This document shows positions 21,139-34,800 of a stretch of 64,000 nt of DNA, piece by piece. This DNA is from Megalobrama amblycephala. Lineage: Eukaryota > Chordata > Actinopteri > Cypriniformes > Xenocyprididae. The notes under the pieces were generated by a model. That model was not told the DNA's origin, made no database searches, and saw only the letters and a list, made by a program, of their open reading frames with translations. Location of the stretch: positions 5,073,796-5,137,795 of the forward strand of contig NC_063061.1 of the NCBI RefSeq assembly GCF_018812025.1. The letters are read 5' to 3'. The position numbers and the translations under genes are program-made. Position 1 is the stretch's first letter. Each line of letters opens with the position of its first letter.

Positions 21139-22029
21139 TATATACACTTTTCTGTAAACTGAGACCAAACTTTTTTTTTTTGGTAACATTTGGGTGATTG
21201 GGACAGCACATCTGTCACTGATTTAGGGCAGTGTAAGCATATTAACTGTATTGCAAGTTAGTTCATACTTTGATATAACTTCATATGCAATATTTCATTT
21301 TCTGTCTGAGTCCATGTTTATTTTGTTTAACTTTATTTCTCAGTTTATAAAACCATCACCAAAGGCTTGAAGTCTAAAAGTAACTGAAAACATTTTAAAA
21401 TCAAGAAAATTAGTAAAAAAAAAAAATAATAATAAAAAATAATAAAAACACTTCAGTTCCAAAATTCATACAACAAAATTATGTAAACTGATAAAAATCC
21501 TGAAGTGTCTGTAAACACATTTAATCTGCACAAACCATTAACAGAAACATGAATATGGTTTATTATTGCAAAAAAATAAAAATACAAATCGGTTAAAAAA
21601 GTTTAACTATAATGTTTCTATTTTCAGAATTTGGTCATTTTATTTTATCAAAATCTAGCAAGTTCATGAATATTTTTGTGGTTGATTAGAGCTTGCACAA
21701 ATAACGAGGTTGGGAACCAATTACTATCTATTGCAAGGTTAATCATTTTCTTAATTAGCAAAGCCTTTCAGCACTTTCCCAATTAGCTAAAATGATGCTG
21801 TCCCATCCACCCAAAAAGTTTGTACAATGTAGTATATGACAATTTTAGGACCTTATTATTAAAACTATCAAGAGCTTATGTAATTTCCTCAGTTCATGCA
21901 TTTCACAGTCAACTTCCTGTTTGATGCCTGCCCCGCCCACCTGCATGATGTCATGCCAATGAGGTCATCACATTGTAATGATGTGGTCTCACAGCTAGGG
22001 CTCAGCAAAAAAGTTTTTATTTTCACTCA
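21139..22029. other. Unassigned interior of the fold-back element
   Basis: AT-rich, no coding exon; collinear with copy 2 (53299-54197) apart from small indels. Confidence 0.4.
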
Positions 22030-22490
22030 TTAGAGCGGAACTCAGTAAGATTTGCGAAGCTCCCCCTACAGGTTCCTTCAGTGAATCACAGTGTCGTAAA
22101 TACTCCAAGCGCAGCTCTGGACTACAACGACTACAACGCTCACCAGCACAGTAGTTTTGCAAATACAGTACAAGAAAGAGGAGGTGGGTAATTTGCAAAT
22201 ACAGTACACTCGATGGAGGTGGGTAATTTTCGAAATTGTCTTATAAAGTCATAATATATACATTGTTTTTGAATTACCGTAAAGCATTTTGTCACACTCG
22301 CGTGAACGTGAACATGAGGCAAGATTGTGTCTGGTCGATACAGCTCAACTTGCAAGTGCTGTTTTCTGGCGTAGACGTGCCAGAGGGAGTTAGTGCACGC
22401 CTCAAACACACCACTACAAGTCAATTAACCATCGTAAGGACTTAGAAAACTATTTATGAAGGTAAAAAAACATACTTAGTTCTGCTTTAA
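22030..22490. mobile_element. MITE-like element with AGAACTMAGTA ends, copy 1
   Basis: The left end TTAGAGCGGAACTCAGTAAG mirrors the right end CTTAGTTCTGCTTTAA. Inside is a near-exact tandem duplication of a block of about 41 bp around 22155-22235 (TTTGCAAATACAGTACA ... GGAGGTGGGTAATTT). Copy 2 has this block only once. Confidence 0.6.
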
Positions 22491-22679
22491 GTGAGAAAAT
22501 AAATTCTGTTGTTATACTGTCCCATTTGACCTCATGTCCCAATCACCCTTAATTCAGCTTATGTCAAATCATTACACAAAGCTTGAATATTCATGATATT
22601 AAAGGCTAAAATTAACATTAATAAACATTAATAATAGAGTTATTGGGTGCCTAAAATACATTTTTACCTTGTCATTTAG

Positions 22680-22823
22680 TGTTTGTCAGTAACGAGGACA
22701 ATGTCAGATCTGATGCTGGGACAAATGTCAGCGCTGCAGCTCAGAGTGGAAGTCAGATTACAGCACCTGTGCTCACTAACAATACAATAACAGGCGATGT
22801 CAACATCATACATAATGCACCTA
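22680..22823 (+). CDS. NLR copy 1 linker exon before FISNA
   Basis: The exon follows TTGTCATTTAG (or the internal TTTGTCAG, giving start 22690) and ends GCACCTA before GTAAGT. It encodes a Ser/Thr/Asn-rich linker with [20 protein letters not shown] recall this kind of segment as typical just before the FISNA domain in fish NLRs. It ends in phase 1 and joins the 45-nt exon at 32290. Copy 2 equivalent: 54796-54939. Confidence 0.65.
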
Positions 22824-25800
22824 GTAAGTAAAATGTGTTGTACATTTCATAGATGCTGATCATTTTGACTATGATCTTTTTTTTTTCTGATAATATATTG
22901 AGTATTGTCATGTGTAATCACAGGTCATATGCTAAAATGTATTCATTGTATTATTAGTAAAAGGATCTACTGGATACTTGCAAATAAAATTATATTAATG
23001 CTGAATATGTTTTAGATTTAGCTGTTGAAATCTCATAATTTATTGACATTTGAGACACCCCAGGTAGGGTAAAAAAATTAACTAATAGATATCACCATAC
23101 TTCCCCAGTTGATTGATTACATTAAGAATTGCAAACATTTTTAGTAAGTTTTCTTAAATGTTATGTTTAAATTTGCAAATGAGGCATTATCTAATTAAAT
23201 ATGCACTAATTTGCATGCATTAATAGAACACAAATCTGAACATTTGTTTTACATTTGTTTTTGTTTTTTTGACCATTAGAGTTAAAGGTTTTTACAGAGG
23301 GGATTTCGGATCTCTTTTTATCACTTCATACATCAGAAAATACTGTCAACAGCCAGAAAAAATAAAATTTCACCATTTGTTTAGAAAAAATGTTGTATAA
23401 AGTCAGGCAAAGTATATATCAACAAACCACTCTATAAAAATCTTCAGAATATAGATAGGAATAAAACTGTAAAGTAAGTGCTGCTGAAGTGGAAATCAGA
23501 GCAAGAGAAAAAAACAATTTTGAGAAAACGGCCTTTAAAGATACACCGATCAGGCATAACATTATGAGCACCTTCCTAATATTGTGTTGATCCCCTTTTG
23601 CTGCAAAAACAGCCCTGACCCGTCATGGACTCCTCTAGACCCCTGAAGGTGTGCTGTGGGATCTGACACCAAGATGTTAGCAGCAGATCCTTTGAGTCCT
23701 GTAAGTTGAGAGGTGGATCCATGGATCGGACTTGTTTGTTCAGCACATCCCACAGATGCTCGATTGGATTGAGATCTGGGGAATTTGGAGGCCAAGTCAA
23801 CACCTCAAACTCGTTGTTGTGCTCCTCAAACCATTCCTGAACCATTTTTGCTTTGTGTCAGGAGCATTATCCTGCTGAAAGAGGCCACAGCCACCAGGGA
23901 ATACCGTTTCCATGAAAGGGTGTACATGGTCTTAACAATGCTTAGGTAGGTGGTACGTGTCAAAGTAACATCCACATGGATGGCAGGACCCAAGGTTTCC
24001 CAGCAGAACATTGCCCAAAGCATCACACTGCCTCCGCCGGCTTGGCTTCTTCCCATAGTGCATCCTGGTGCCATGTGTTCCCCAGGTAAGAGATGCACAC
24101 GCACCCGTCCATCCACGTAATGTAAAAGAAAACGTGATTCATCAGACCAGGGGTCTCATTTATAAAGCATGCGTATGCACAAAACGGGGCTGGAAACGTG
24201 TGTACGCCACTTCTGACGCATAAGTTGTGATTTATAAAGACAAACTTGATGGGAAAATTTGCGCACCTCCACGCAAACTCTGACCCATGTGTATGAACAT
24301 TTTGTAGACAGAGCAGTTTGGCGACACCGATGGTGAGCTGAGGGACTGACGGCAGATGAAGGAAAACCACTTTAAATTCTCATTATGAGTCATAATTATA
24401 AATACAATGCATGATCACAATAACAGTTTAAATACTAGTACTACTACTAATAATAAAAAGATTTAAACTCGCGTGGAAACACGTTTTCATTTTGATATAC
24501 ACATTTACATTAATATTACACTTTCACTAATGGTGATAATCACTGAAATTACACACAGTCATTACGCAGAAGTTAAACAAAAATAATATGAATTTAGATA
24601 GTAGATGTGCTACTCTCGATCACTTTTCCTGTGACAGGCTGCTTTAATGACAGCGAGCAGTGAAAGGTGCACAATCTTTAAACTAAACTGAAGATGTTAT
24701 GACAATATTTTAGCGAGAACGATGATCAGTGATGCACACTTGGATATTATGGAAGACACTGCTGGATTCGGTGGTCAAACGGTCTGTTGTCCAGTTTGAA
24801 GAGGTCCAATGATAATATCTTACTGTACAACCACAGCTGCAGGAGGTGTTGATGTCGTGTTAAGGATCTTCAAACAGTTACCACTGTATTTGAAGGATAT
24901 AATTTGAGGAAAACGGTAAGATTTGCATGTTCAAAACTGCATAAATTTGATTCGAATTGTTTAAAACAATTAAAATACTATTTGGCCAGTGGAAATGTAT
25001 GAATCAACTATATTCTAAAACCTTTATCTCAAGTATTTTATACAATTTTGTTTTTATGTATTTTTTGATATATTCATTCTAAAACATAAAGAGGGTATTG
25101 GATGATTTATAGTCCATATCTAATATTTTCAAATGTCTTGTACCTTTGACGGTGTTAACCATGGTGTCACGTGGATGCATGGGCGTCGGAAGCAAAAAAA
25201 AATGTGGGTGGGTCCTCCCTCAATTTTTTTTTTATGCAATTTTATATATAAAGAGATACATTAGATAGATAGATAGATAGATAGATAAAATGCCAATCAA
25301 TCGGTAGTTATTGATTTTTTTTTTTTTTTTTTTTTTTAATAGAACGAGGCACAAACCTTTACATTCAATCGCGTTTTTGCTCCCATTTATTTTCACACAT
25401 TAGTGCATACAAAGTTTAGTCCCCAAGTGCGCACAACCGGAGAAATACACAATTACCTTTGATTTCGTTAGATAGAAAAGAAGCAGGGCCGTACACAGGG
25501 TTTTATATTTACCGAGGTCACAAAATGTATTATGCTAGGGGGGTTCGGGGGCATGCTCCTCCGAGAAAATTTTGATTTCCTTGGTATACATATATGCATT
25601 TTAAGACGTTTTAAGGCCAACAAATTGGATAACAATAGCTTTAAAACCATGTCAACAAATACATACATGCACGCAGTTTTGAGGCAGCTTTAATCGCATG
25701 TTTGGTAATTCCATGACTTAATTTACCTCAGAATAATGATGGCGCATGCCCGTAGTTTCTTTAGTGCTTTAGTTAATAAGAAATGAATATGCAGCGCGCC

Positions 25801-28800
25801 GGCGCATTTGCGCGAGCAATTCTTGAGTTCACGCTTCGAGCACGGTAGGCTATAGCCTAACGGCTGATTGGAGCTTTACTGATATAGCCTGACAACATCT
25901 CATCTGACCGCAGTTCACTGTTGTTCAACTGAAGCTACCTTTTCCGCGCTCGTTTGACTTGCGCCTGGCGCTGAGGCGAAGTTGGAATGCGCGTCTGAAA
26001 AGTGTCCCGTTTGTTGTGGTCGTAAAGAGACAGTTCTATATAAACTCAGCGTTTTACTTGGCGATGTTTTAAAAAATATTTTTATTTTTGGTATTTTTTT
26101 ATGCTCTGTTGGTGGTTTGTGGAGTAGCATCACCTGAGGGGGATTAGACAAATGCTGAATTAGAGACGGTAAAAGTGAGTGGGTCCAATATCATTGGTCT
26201 TAAAAAGTGGGTGGGTCTTGTCCCACCCACATACAATGGTTCCGACGCCCATGCGTGGATGGGAACGTGTATGGAAATATGCAGATGAGGTTATGCATAG
26301 TAAAACTAGGCGTCATAAGCTCCATATATGGTGATTTCGGGGAGGAGACAGGGTGGAGATGCACGTACGCACAATCTTCCGTTGACTGAGATTTATAAAG
26401 GGATTTGTGCGCAGGTTCTGGCGTACGCATGGTTTTATAAATCAGATTTTTTTGTGCGTACGTACACTTTTAAGATGAAATCTATGCAAAGTTTTATAAA
26501 TGAGGCCCCAGGCCACCATCTTCCATTGCTCCGTGGTCCAGTTCTGATGCTCACGTGTCCACTGTTGGCTCTTTCGGCGGTGGACAGGGGTCAGCATGGG
26601 CACCCTGACTGTTCTGCAGCTATGCAGCTCCATATGCTACAAACTGCGATCACTGTGTATTCTGACACCTTTCTATCAGAACCAGCATTAACTTCTTGAG
26701 CAATTTGAGCTACAGGAGCTCATCTGTTGGATCGGACCACACGGACCAGCCTTCGCTCCCCATGTGCATCAATGAGTCTTGGCCGCCCATGACCCTCTCG
26801 CCAGTTCACCACTGTTCCTTCCTTGGACCTCTTTTGATAGATACTGACGACTGCAGACCGGGAACACCCTACAAGAGCTGCAGTTTTGGAGATGCTCTGA
26901 AAACACTGTTCCTGCTCGATTGCTCCTGTCTGCCTCGCTACCTCTGCTCGCTGCTGGTGGTTTGCGTTTCCGTATAGCTTTGTATAGCTTTGTTTTCTCT
27001 TACTTTTATTGAATCTCTTACTTTTATTCATTGTTGCTTATATTATTATTGCCTACCACATTAATCTGACGTCGCTAGCTTGTAATCTTTGAATCTAAAT
27101 CGTTGTTACAACGCGTTTGCATCTCGCTAGCTTGTTAACTTGTCATAAGTCTCGCGCGCTCCTTTTTCAACGCGTTCATCAAACAGCTGTGGTAACTCAG
27201 ATCAGTCTACAAACACGGTGAGTCATGTCATCCTCTCCCAGTGTTATTTTATGTTCAGTTTGTCACATGTTCAGCATAGCTCTCTCTGTCAGCGATGAGG
27301 GATTTACATGTCATAAATGTAGGGAAATAGTCAGGCTGACAGAGAGAATCTCAGAATTAGAGACACGCATCCAAACTTTAATCGAGGATAGTAAGAATGC
27401 AGGGGCTTCAGATACTGTTTTGGATGCAACTAGCTTAGTAAACTCTGTACATTGTTCGGTTCCGGCTGTAGAGCCCGCGCAGCAGGGCAATTGGGTAACG
27501 GTGAGGCGGCCTAGCCACGGAAAACACCACTCTTCCGTTCCAGTAAGAACATCAAACAGGTTCTCCCCACTCAGTGACGCACCCACTGAGAATCCTGTTG
27601 AAACTGCCCTAGTTATTGGCGATTCTATTACACAGAACGTGAAAATGGAGACACCAGCCACCATAGTCACATGTTTGCTGGGAGCCAGAGCACCGGACAT
27701 CAAAGCAAATTTAAAAGTGCTGGCTAATGCTAATCGTAAATACTCTAAAATTATTATTCACGTCGGCACAAAAGATGTTCGACTTCGCCAGTCGGAGAGC
27801 ACTAAAATTAACATTAAAGAGGTGTGTGAACTCGCAAGTACAATGTCAGGAGAAGTAATTTGCTCTGGCCCTCTTCCTGTTCGTCGGAGTGATGAGATAG
27901 TTAGCAGATTATCATCACTCAATGGCTGGCTGTCTAAGTGGTGTCCGCAGAATAATATAGGTTTCATAGACAATTGGAAAAAATTTTGGGGCAGACCTGA
28001 CCTGTTGAAAAGAGATGGTATTCATCCATCCCGGGATGGTGCTGCTCTTCTCTCTAGTAATATGGCACATAGTCTTAGAGCTGAAACATGACAAACTGGG
28101 GCCCAGGACAGGAAGCAGACAGACTGGCTAAACCGACCGTCTGCTAACTGCATCACGTTACAGAAGTCAGATAAATCCCAACACATAGAAACTCTTACAC
28201 CTAGATATTATCACATAGAGACTGTGTCTGTACCCCGAATTAGTAAAAACAAAAAACTTCCAAACCCATTTAATGGTAAAAATTTAATTGATGTTCAGCA
28301 AATAAAAAATAGAGATAATAATGATAAACAAATTATAAAGCTTGGGTTGTTAAATATTAGATCACTTTCTTCAAAAGCACTTATTGTAAACAATATTATC
28401 ACAGACAATAATCTAGATGTGCTGTGTTTGACAGAAACCTGGCTAAAACCGGACGATTACATTACTTTAAATGAGTCTAGTCCTCAAGGTTATGATTATC
28501 GACACAATCCTCGTCAGAAAGGCAAAGGGGGAGGTGTTGCTGTAATTTATGGTAATATTTACAGTATCAGCCAGAAGTCTTTCAAATATAATTCCTTAGA
28601 AGTGATGGTGCTTTACGTAACATTATGTAAGTTGACATTTGTGCTGGCTACTGTATATAGGCCACCAGGACACCATACAGACTTTATCAAAGAAATTGCA
28701 GATTTTCTATCAGAATTAGTACTAGCTGCAGATAAAGTCCCTGTTGTTGGTGATTTTAATATCCATGTAGATAATAAAAAAGACTCATTGGGATTGGCAT

Positions 28801-31800
28801 TTTCAGACATTCTAAACTCTATTGGTGTTAGACAACATGTGTCAGGACCCACTCAGTGTCGTAATCATACTTTAGATCTAATGTTGTCACATGGAATCGA
28901 TATTGGTGCCGTTGAAATTCTGCAGCAGAGTGATGACATCTCGGATCATTATCTAGTCTCGTGTATACTACAATTAGTCAAAGAGGCTAAACTGCCTCCC
29001 TTCCATAAATATGGTAGAACCATCACTTCTACCACTAAAGATCGCTTTATAAATAATCTTCCTGATCAGTTTCATCGCCTTAGCATACTAGACAGCTTAG
29101 AAGACCTCGATGTTGCAACAGAAACTATTGCCTCTGTCTTTTCCAGCACATTAGACTCAGTTGCTCCTTTGCGTTTAAAAAAGATTAAGGAAATTAATCC
29201 AACGCCATGGTACAATGAGCACACTCAGGCCCTAAAAACAGCAGCTAGAAAAATGGAGCGCAGCTGGAAGAAAACAAAACTAGAAGTATTTCGCATTTCG
29301 TGGAGAGAGAGAATGAACGAGTACAGAAAGGCCTTAACTGCTAGATCTGCCTATTTTTCAAAACTTTTAGAAGAAAATAAACACAACCCTAGGTATTTAT
29401 TTGATACAGTGGCTAAATTAACAAGAAATAAAGCTTCAACTTTGATGTTTCTAAAGAGTACAGCAGTAATGACTTTATGAACTTCTTTACTTGCAAGATT
29501 GATAATATTAGAGAAAAAATTATAACCATGCAACCGTCTACTACAGTATTGTGTCAGACAGTGCATTGTAGTGTCCCTGAAGAAAAATTCAATTCATTTA
29601 CTGCTTTAGGAGAGGAAGAATTGTCTAAACTTGTTAAATCATCAAAATCAACAACATGTATGTTAGACCCTATACCGACTAGGCTATTGAAAGAGATGCT
29701 TCCGGAGGTCATAGATCCTCTTCTTAATATTGTTAATTTATCTTTATCACTAGGATACGTACCAAAAACTTTTAAGCTGGCTGTTATTCAAAAAAACCAC
29801 AACTTGATCCTAGAGAATTAGTCAATTACAGGCCTATTTCAAATTTCATTTTTCTGTCAAAAATACTAGAAAAGGCAGTTTCATCACAACTATGTTCCTT
29901 TTTAGAAAGAAATAGTATCTGTGAGGATTTCCAGTCAGGATTTAGACTGTACCATAGTACTGAGACTGCTCTCATTAGAGTTACTAATGATTTGCTCTTA
30001 TCAGATCGTGGTTGTATCTCTCTATTAGTGTTACTGGATCTTAGTGCTGCATTTGACACTATTGATCACAATATTCTTCTAAATTGCATTGGCATGGTTC
30101 AAATCATACTTATCTGACCGTTATCAGTTTGTAGTAGTAAACGATGAGATGTCACATCAATCACAAGTTAAATATGGAGTACCGCAAGGCTCAGTACTAG
30201 GACTGTTGCTTTTCACTCTGTACATGCTACCCTTGGGAGATATCATTAGGAAGCATGGCATTAGTTTTCATTGTTACGCTGATGACTCAGCTCTATATTT
30301 CTTCACGCCCTGACGAAACTTACCATTTCGCTAAATTAACAGAATGTATAGCTGATGAATGTAAAACTGGATGACCAGTAATTTCCTACTACTAAATAAA
30401 AAAAAAACAGATTCTAATTTTTGGACTGAAAACTACTTCACGCAATAACCTAGAATACTGTCTAACACTTGATGGCTGCTCTGTTAAGTCTTCGTCGTCA
30501 GTTAGGAACCTGGGTGTGCTCTTTGATACTAATCTTTCATTTGAAGGCCATGTTACTAGCATCTGCAAAACCGCATTCTTCCATCTTAAAAATATATCTA
30601 AACTACGACATATGCTCTCAAAGAAAAATGCAGAACAGTTAGTTCATGCGTTCATGACCTCAAGGCTAGATTACTTTAACGCTCTACTGGGTGGTTGTTC
30701 CTCCCGCTTGATAAATAAACTACAGCTCGTACAAAATGTAGCAGCTAGAGTTCTTACTAGAACTAGGAAGTATGACCATATTAGCCCAGTTCTGTCATCA
30801 CTGCATTGGCTTCCTTTTAAACATCATATAGATTTTAAAATCTTGCTAATTACTTAAAGCACTAAATGGTTTAGCTCCCCAGTACCTGAGCGAGCTCTTA
30901 AATCATTATAATCCTTCACGTTTATTGTGATCTCAGAATTCAGGCCAGCTGATAATATCAAAATCAACCGCAGGTGGTAGATCCTTCTCCTATTTGGCAC
31001 CCAAACTCTGGAACAATCTTCATAGCATTGTTCGGGATGCAGACACACTCTGTCAGTTTAAATCTAGACTAAAAACACATCTCTTTAACCTGGCATACAC
31101 AACACATTATCAATTTATATTTTAAAATCCGTTAAAGGATTATTAGGCTGCATAAATTAGGTAAGCCGGAACCAGGAACACTTCCTATAACACCAGATGT
31201 ACTCGTTACATAAGAAAAAGAATGGCATCTACGCTAATATTAGTCTTTCTGTTTATCCCGAGGTTTACCGTAATCAACGGGATCCGGGCCATATCCAGCT
31301 GAGACCAAGGACCTGCGCCTTGACATGACCACAACACAGCCCTGAAGCATCAGCAGAGATCGAGTCGACTAGATCATCCATTGTGAAGACATCATCAACA
31401 CGACAGCCAGTGCCACAGTTCCTCAACAAACCGTCCATACCGGCGTTATGAATACGATCCTCGAGTGGATGGAACTGAAATAAATACTTTGATTGTTGCG
31501 ATCCTATCAGACTTATGATAGCAACCTGATTCATAACAAAACACTGTTCGCCAGAAGAGAACCGGCCCCCCGACTAGGCCTGGTTTCTCCCAAGGTTTTT
31601 TTCTCCATTTTAACACCTATTTGCCACTTGTTTGCCACCTGATGTCACCTGTTGGAGTTTGGGTTCCTTGCCGCTGTCGCCTTTGGCTTGCTTAGTTGGG
31701 GACACTTGACATTTGACATTCAACAGTATTCTTGACATTTATTCAACAGTGCTTTGATCTGCCTGCATTGACACTATTCTTTAAGAGCTGCTGTGCAGCC

Positions 31801-34800
31801 AAAATTATGTACCAGTTATCAATGTAAAGCTGCTTTGACACAATCTGCATTGTAAAAAGCGCTATATAAATAAAGGTGACTTGACTTGACTTGACCCAGT
31901 CGTCTAGCCATCACAATTTGGCTCTCGTCAAACTCACTCAAATCCTTACACTTGCCCATTTTTCCTGCTTCTAACACATCAACTTTGAGGACAAAATGTT
32001 CACTTTCTGCTTAATATATCCCCCCACTAACAGGTGCCGTGATGAAGAGATGATCAGTGTTATTCACTTCAGCTGTCAGTGCTCATGATGTTATGCCTGA
32101 TCAGTGAATGTACTGTAATTGAAATCTACAGACGCAAATATATAAAGTGCTATAAAAGATACACAAAAGTGTATTTTGGATGTTTTCTTTCCATCAGTCC
32201 TCTTTCAACACTTAATGAAAAGCCAAAAAGCGCATAATCCCAAAATTGACTGGTGCATGAAAACAGTGTTTTTGTCTAATTTTCTGCAGGTTCTACTTTG
32301 TTTCGCCCACCCTCTGAAACAACACGAATCCCAGGTAAGAGATAAATCTGATATGTCTTGAATGTTTTACCTTTTGCCTTTTAATTTAGCATCTACAGTC
32401 AGCTCTAAAATGTCTTACTCTATTAGAATCAGAATTAGTTTCAAAATGCACTAACCCTGTTTAACATTGCTTATTTTATGTGTGCAGCAACACGTTCTGT
32501 GATTTTAAAATATAAGGAGCGGATCTGCAGCGAGTATCGGTGTGTGACCGAGTATAACTCACGGTCTGGTGAACATGTGCTGCTGTCTGAGCGCTACACA
32601 CAACCTCTGATCCTTCAGAGACATAGAGGTCAAAAAGAGAGAGAAGAAGAGATCAGATCCAGTGGAGAAAGCTTCCAGCAGGTCCTCAGCGCCCGGAGCA
32701 GTGATGACTCTGTCCATCTGAACTCTCTGTTCAACCCAGATGGACACAGGATCCGTCCCAGTGCTGTTATACTGCAGGGGAATTCTGGGAACGGGAAATC
32801 TTTCACTGTGCAGAAGATCATGATGGACTGGGCATCTGGTGACCTCTACAAAGAGCAGTTTGATGTTGTGTTCCACTTAAAGTGTAAAGAAATAAACCGC
32901 ATTTGTGGCATAAAGAGTTTGGAGGAGATCTTAAGCTGCAGTTGTAGTTTAACATCAGATCAGATCTCACAGGTACTACAGCATTCACCAGAGAAGATGC
33001 TCTTCATCATCGATGGATTTGATGAGCTGAGACTCACTCAGGACATTAACGACATGTCACCACACACTGATCTGCTTCAGAAAGCCCCAGCTGAGGTCAT
33101 TCTTTGTGACCTGCTGAGGGGTCAAATCCTGCCAGAGTCCTTCCTTCTGGTCACCTCCAGATCTACAGCCACAGATACACTGAGTAAACTGCTCAAAGGA
33201 CCTCAGCGTTTCTCTGAGATCATGGGATTTTCAGAAAAGGGGGTAGAGGAGTACTTCCAGAAGTTCTTTAAAAATGAGGAACATTTCAGGAAGGCTTACA
33301 CACTAGTAAAGACGAATGAAACTCTCATCACCGCCTGTTCCATCCCTGTCGTCTGCTGGATCATCTGCACAACTATCCAGGACCGACTCAAAACCGCTGC
33401 AGATGTAACAAGTGGACTGGAAACCACCACCTCCATCTACGTTGACTTTGTGTGCACGCTCTTGAAGCATCACTGCCAGGGTTTGAGTCAGTCCATCCCG
33501 ACCCTGCTGAGGAGTCTGGGTCAGCTGGCAGAGAGAGGTATGCTGGAACAGCAAGTCCTGTTGGATGAGAAAACTGTTAAAGAAACGGTTTCAGACCCTG
33601 CTGGCAGTCCGTTCCTGTGCAAGTTCCTGTTTAAGAGAAGAATCCACCAGGAGACGATGTTCAGTTTCATGCATCTCAGCTTTCAGGAGTTCTTCACTGC
33701 TCTGTACTATGTCCTTTTGGATGAAAAAGAGTCCCAGAGAAAATTTACACAGCTATTTTCCATTAATAAATACTCAAGTCGTCATAATTTTTTTCCTTCA
33801 CATTTTTCAGCTGTGGTGCAGTTTGCATTTGGTCTGCTGAATAAGGATGTGAGACGCACACTTGAGGAACATGGTCTCTTTGTTCATTCAAAAACACAGA
33901 CTCGTCTGAAAGAATGGATTTTGAAAATGGTTCAAAATATCCACACATATTCAGTTAAAGCACTTTTTTACCTTCACTGTCTCTATGAACTTCATGAAGA
34001 GGAATTTGTGAAAAAAGCTATGAAAACCTGGAAGAGAATTCATGCAGATGATCGATTCATAAGCAGAACAGACTGCCAGGTCCTGCTGTACTGCTCTCAG
34101 TGCTGTCAGTGCATCGAAGAACTGGATCTTTTTGTGTGCACATTAACACCTGAAAATTTCCGTATGATTCTGCCTGTTTATCACAAGTTTAAGAAAGTAA
34201 GGTAAGTGCTTTGTTCCAAAACAGATACATGATGGATCTAATTAATATCTGTATAATTCATTCTATTTTTTTATATTATTCATACATCACTGATATGAAT
34301 GTTTACATACCAGTGATACTTATTTAATACATTTTATAAATGTCATTATGTTTTTATTATTTATTGCAAGTTAACTTGATTATTTAGTCTTTACACTCAT
34401 CTTCTGGATTTGATTTTACAGCTTGAACGTACACGTTTCATCAGACTCTGATCTTGATGAACTGATAAACGCTCTCACAAGAGGACAGACCCTGAGATCA
34501 CAGCGGTAATGTCTCAAAATACATTTTATACATTTAAAGTATTTTATGTACACATGAGTTATCATCCTTCAGTGTGCTTTTGTTTTATGTTCAGTTCATC
34601 AATCTTTTTTATGTCCTTTGATTTGCAGCATTGATGTCCTCTTCATATTTACAAACTTTGAGTGTTGTTATCTTCATTTGTCAATCGATGAAGAAATCAG
34701 GTGAAGAAAAAGTGAACTTTTTTTTCTGTTCATCAAATATCTGTTTCTCATGATAACCAGACAAAGTTATGTGACGATTATATTTTGGATAACCAGTTAT

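Larger units (their letters stand above)
17435..22555. mobile_element. Fold-back element hosting nested transposons
   Basis: A perfect 19-bp inverted repeat, GAATTAAGGGTGATTGGGA at 17435-17453 and its complement at 22537-22555, bounds 5.1 kb. A second related pair lies inside (TTTGGGTGATTGGGACAGC at 21187-21205 and its near-mirror near 21784-21803). A TTAA composite (17544-19495), a Tc1 (19546-21138) and a MITE (22030-22490) are nested. Copy 2 keeps the same ends (about 47655 and 54650). Family unknown. Confidence 0.5.
26901..31893 (+). mobile_element. L2/CR1-type LINE, copy 1
   Basis: About 5 kb, inserted in the Tc1 after GATGCTCTGA, with Tc1 sequence resuming CCCAGTCGTCTAG at about 31894. 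It has ORF1 with an esterase domain, ORF2 with an APE-type endonuclease and reverse transcriptase, and a 3' end GCGCTATATAAATAAAGGTG followed by a short TTGAC tail. That 3' end is typical of L2-like fish elements. Near full length but ORF2 is disrupted. Same site in copy 2. Confidence 0.85.
23542..32108 (-). mobile_element. Tc1-like transposon split by two later insertions, copy 1
   Basis: The ends ACCGATCAGGCATAACATTA (left) and ATGTTATGCCTGATCAGTG (right) are mirror images, typical of a zebrafish-type Tc1. On the minus strand the transposase runs from a helix-turn-helix part ([20 protein letters not shown], 26700-26900) to a C-terminal part ([14 protein letters not shown], 23576-23845). It is interrupted by a 2.36-kb element (24151-26509) and by the L2-type LINE (26901-31893). 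Frameshifts are present. It lies in the intron before the 45-nt NLR exon. Confidence 0.85.

Noticed and set aside
25262..25287. GATA tandem tract as a regulatory cluster
   Set aside because: A simple microsatellite inside a transposon; similar short tracts occur near 18972 and 51136.
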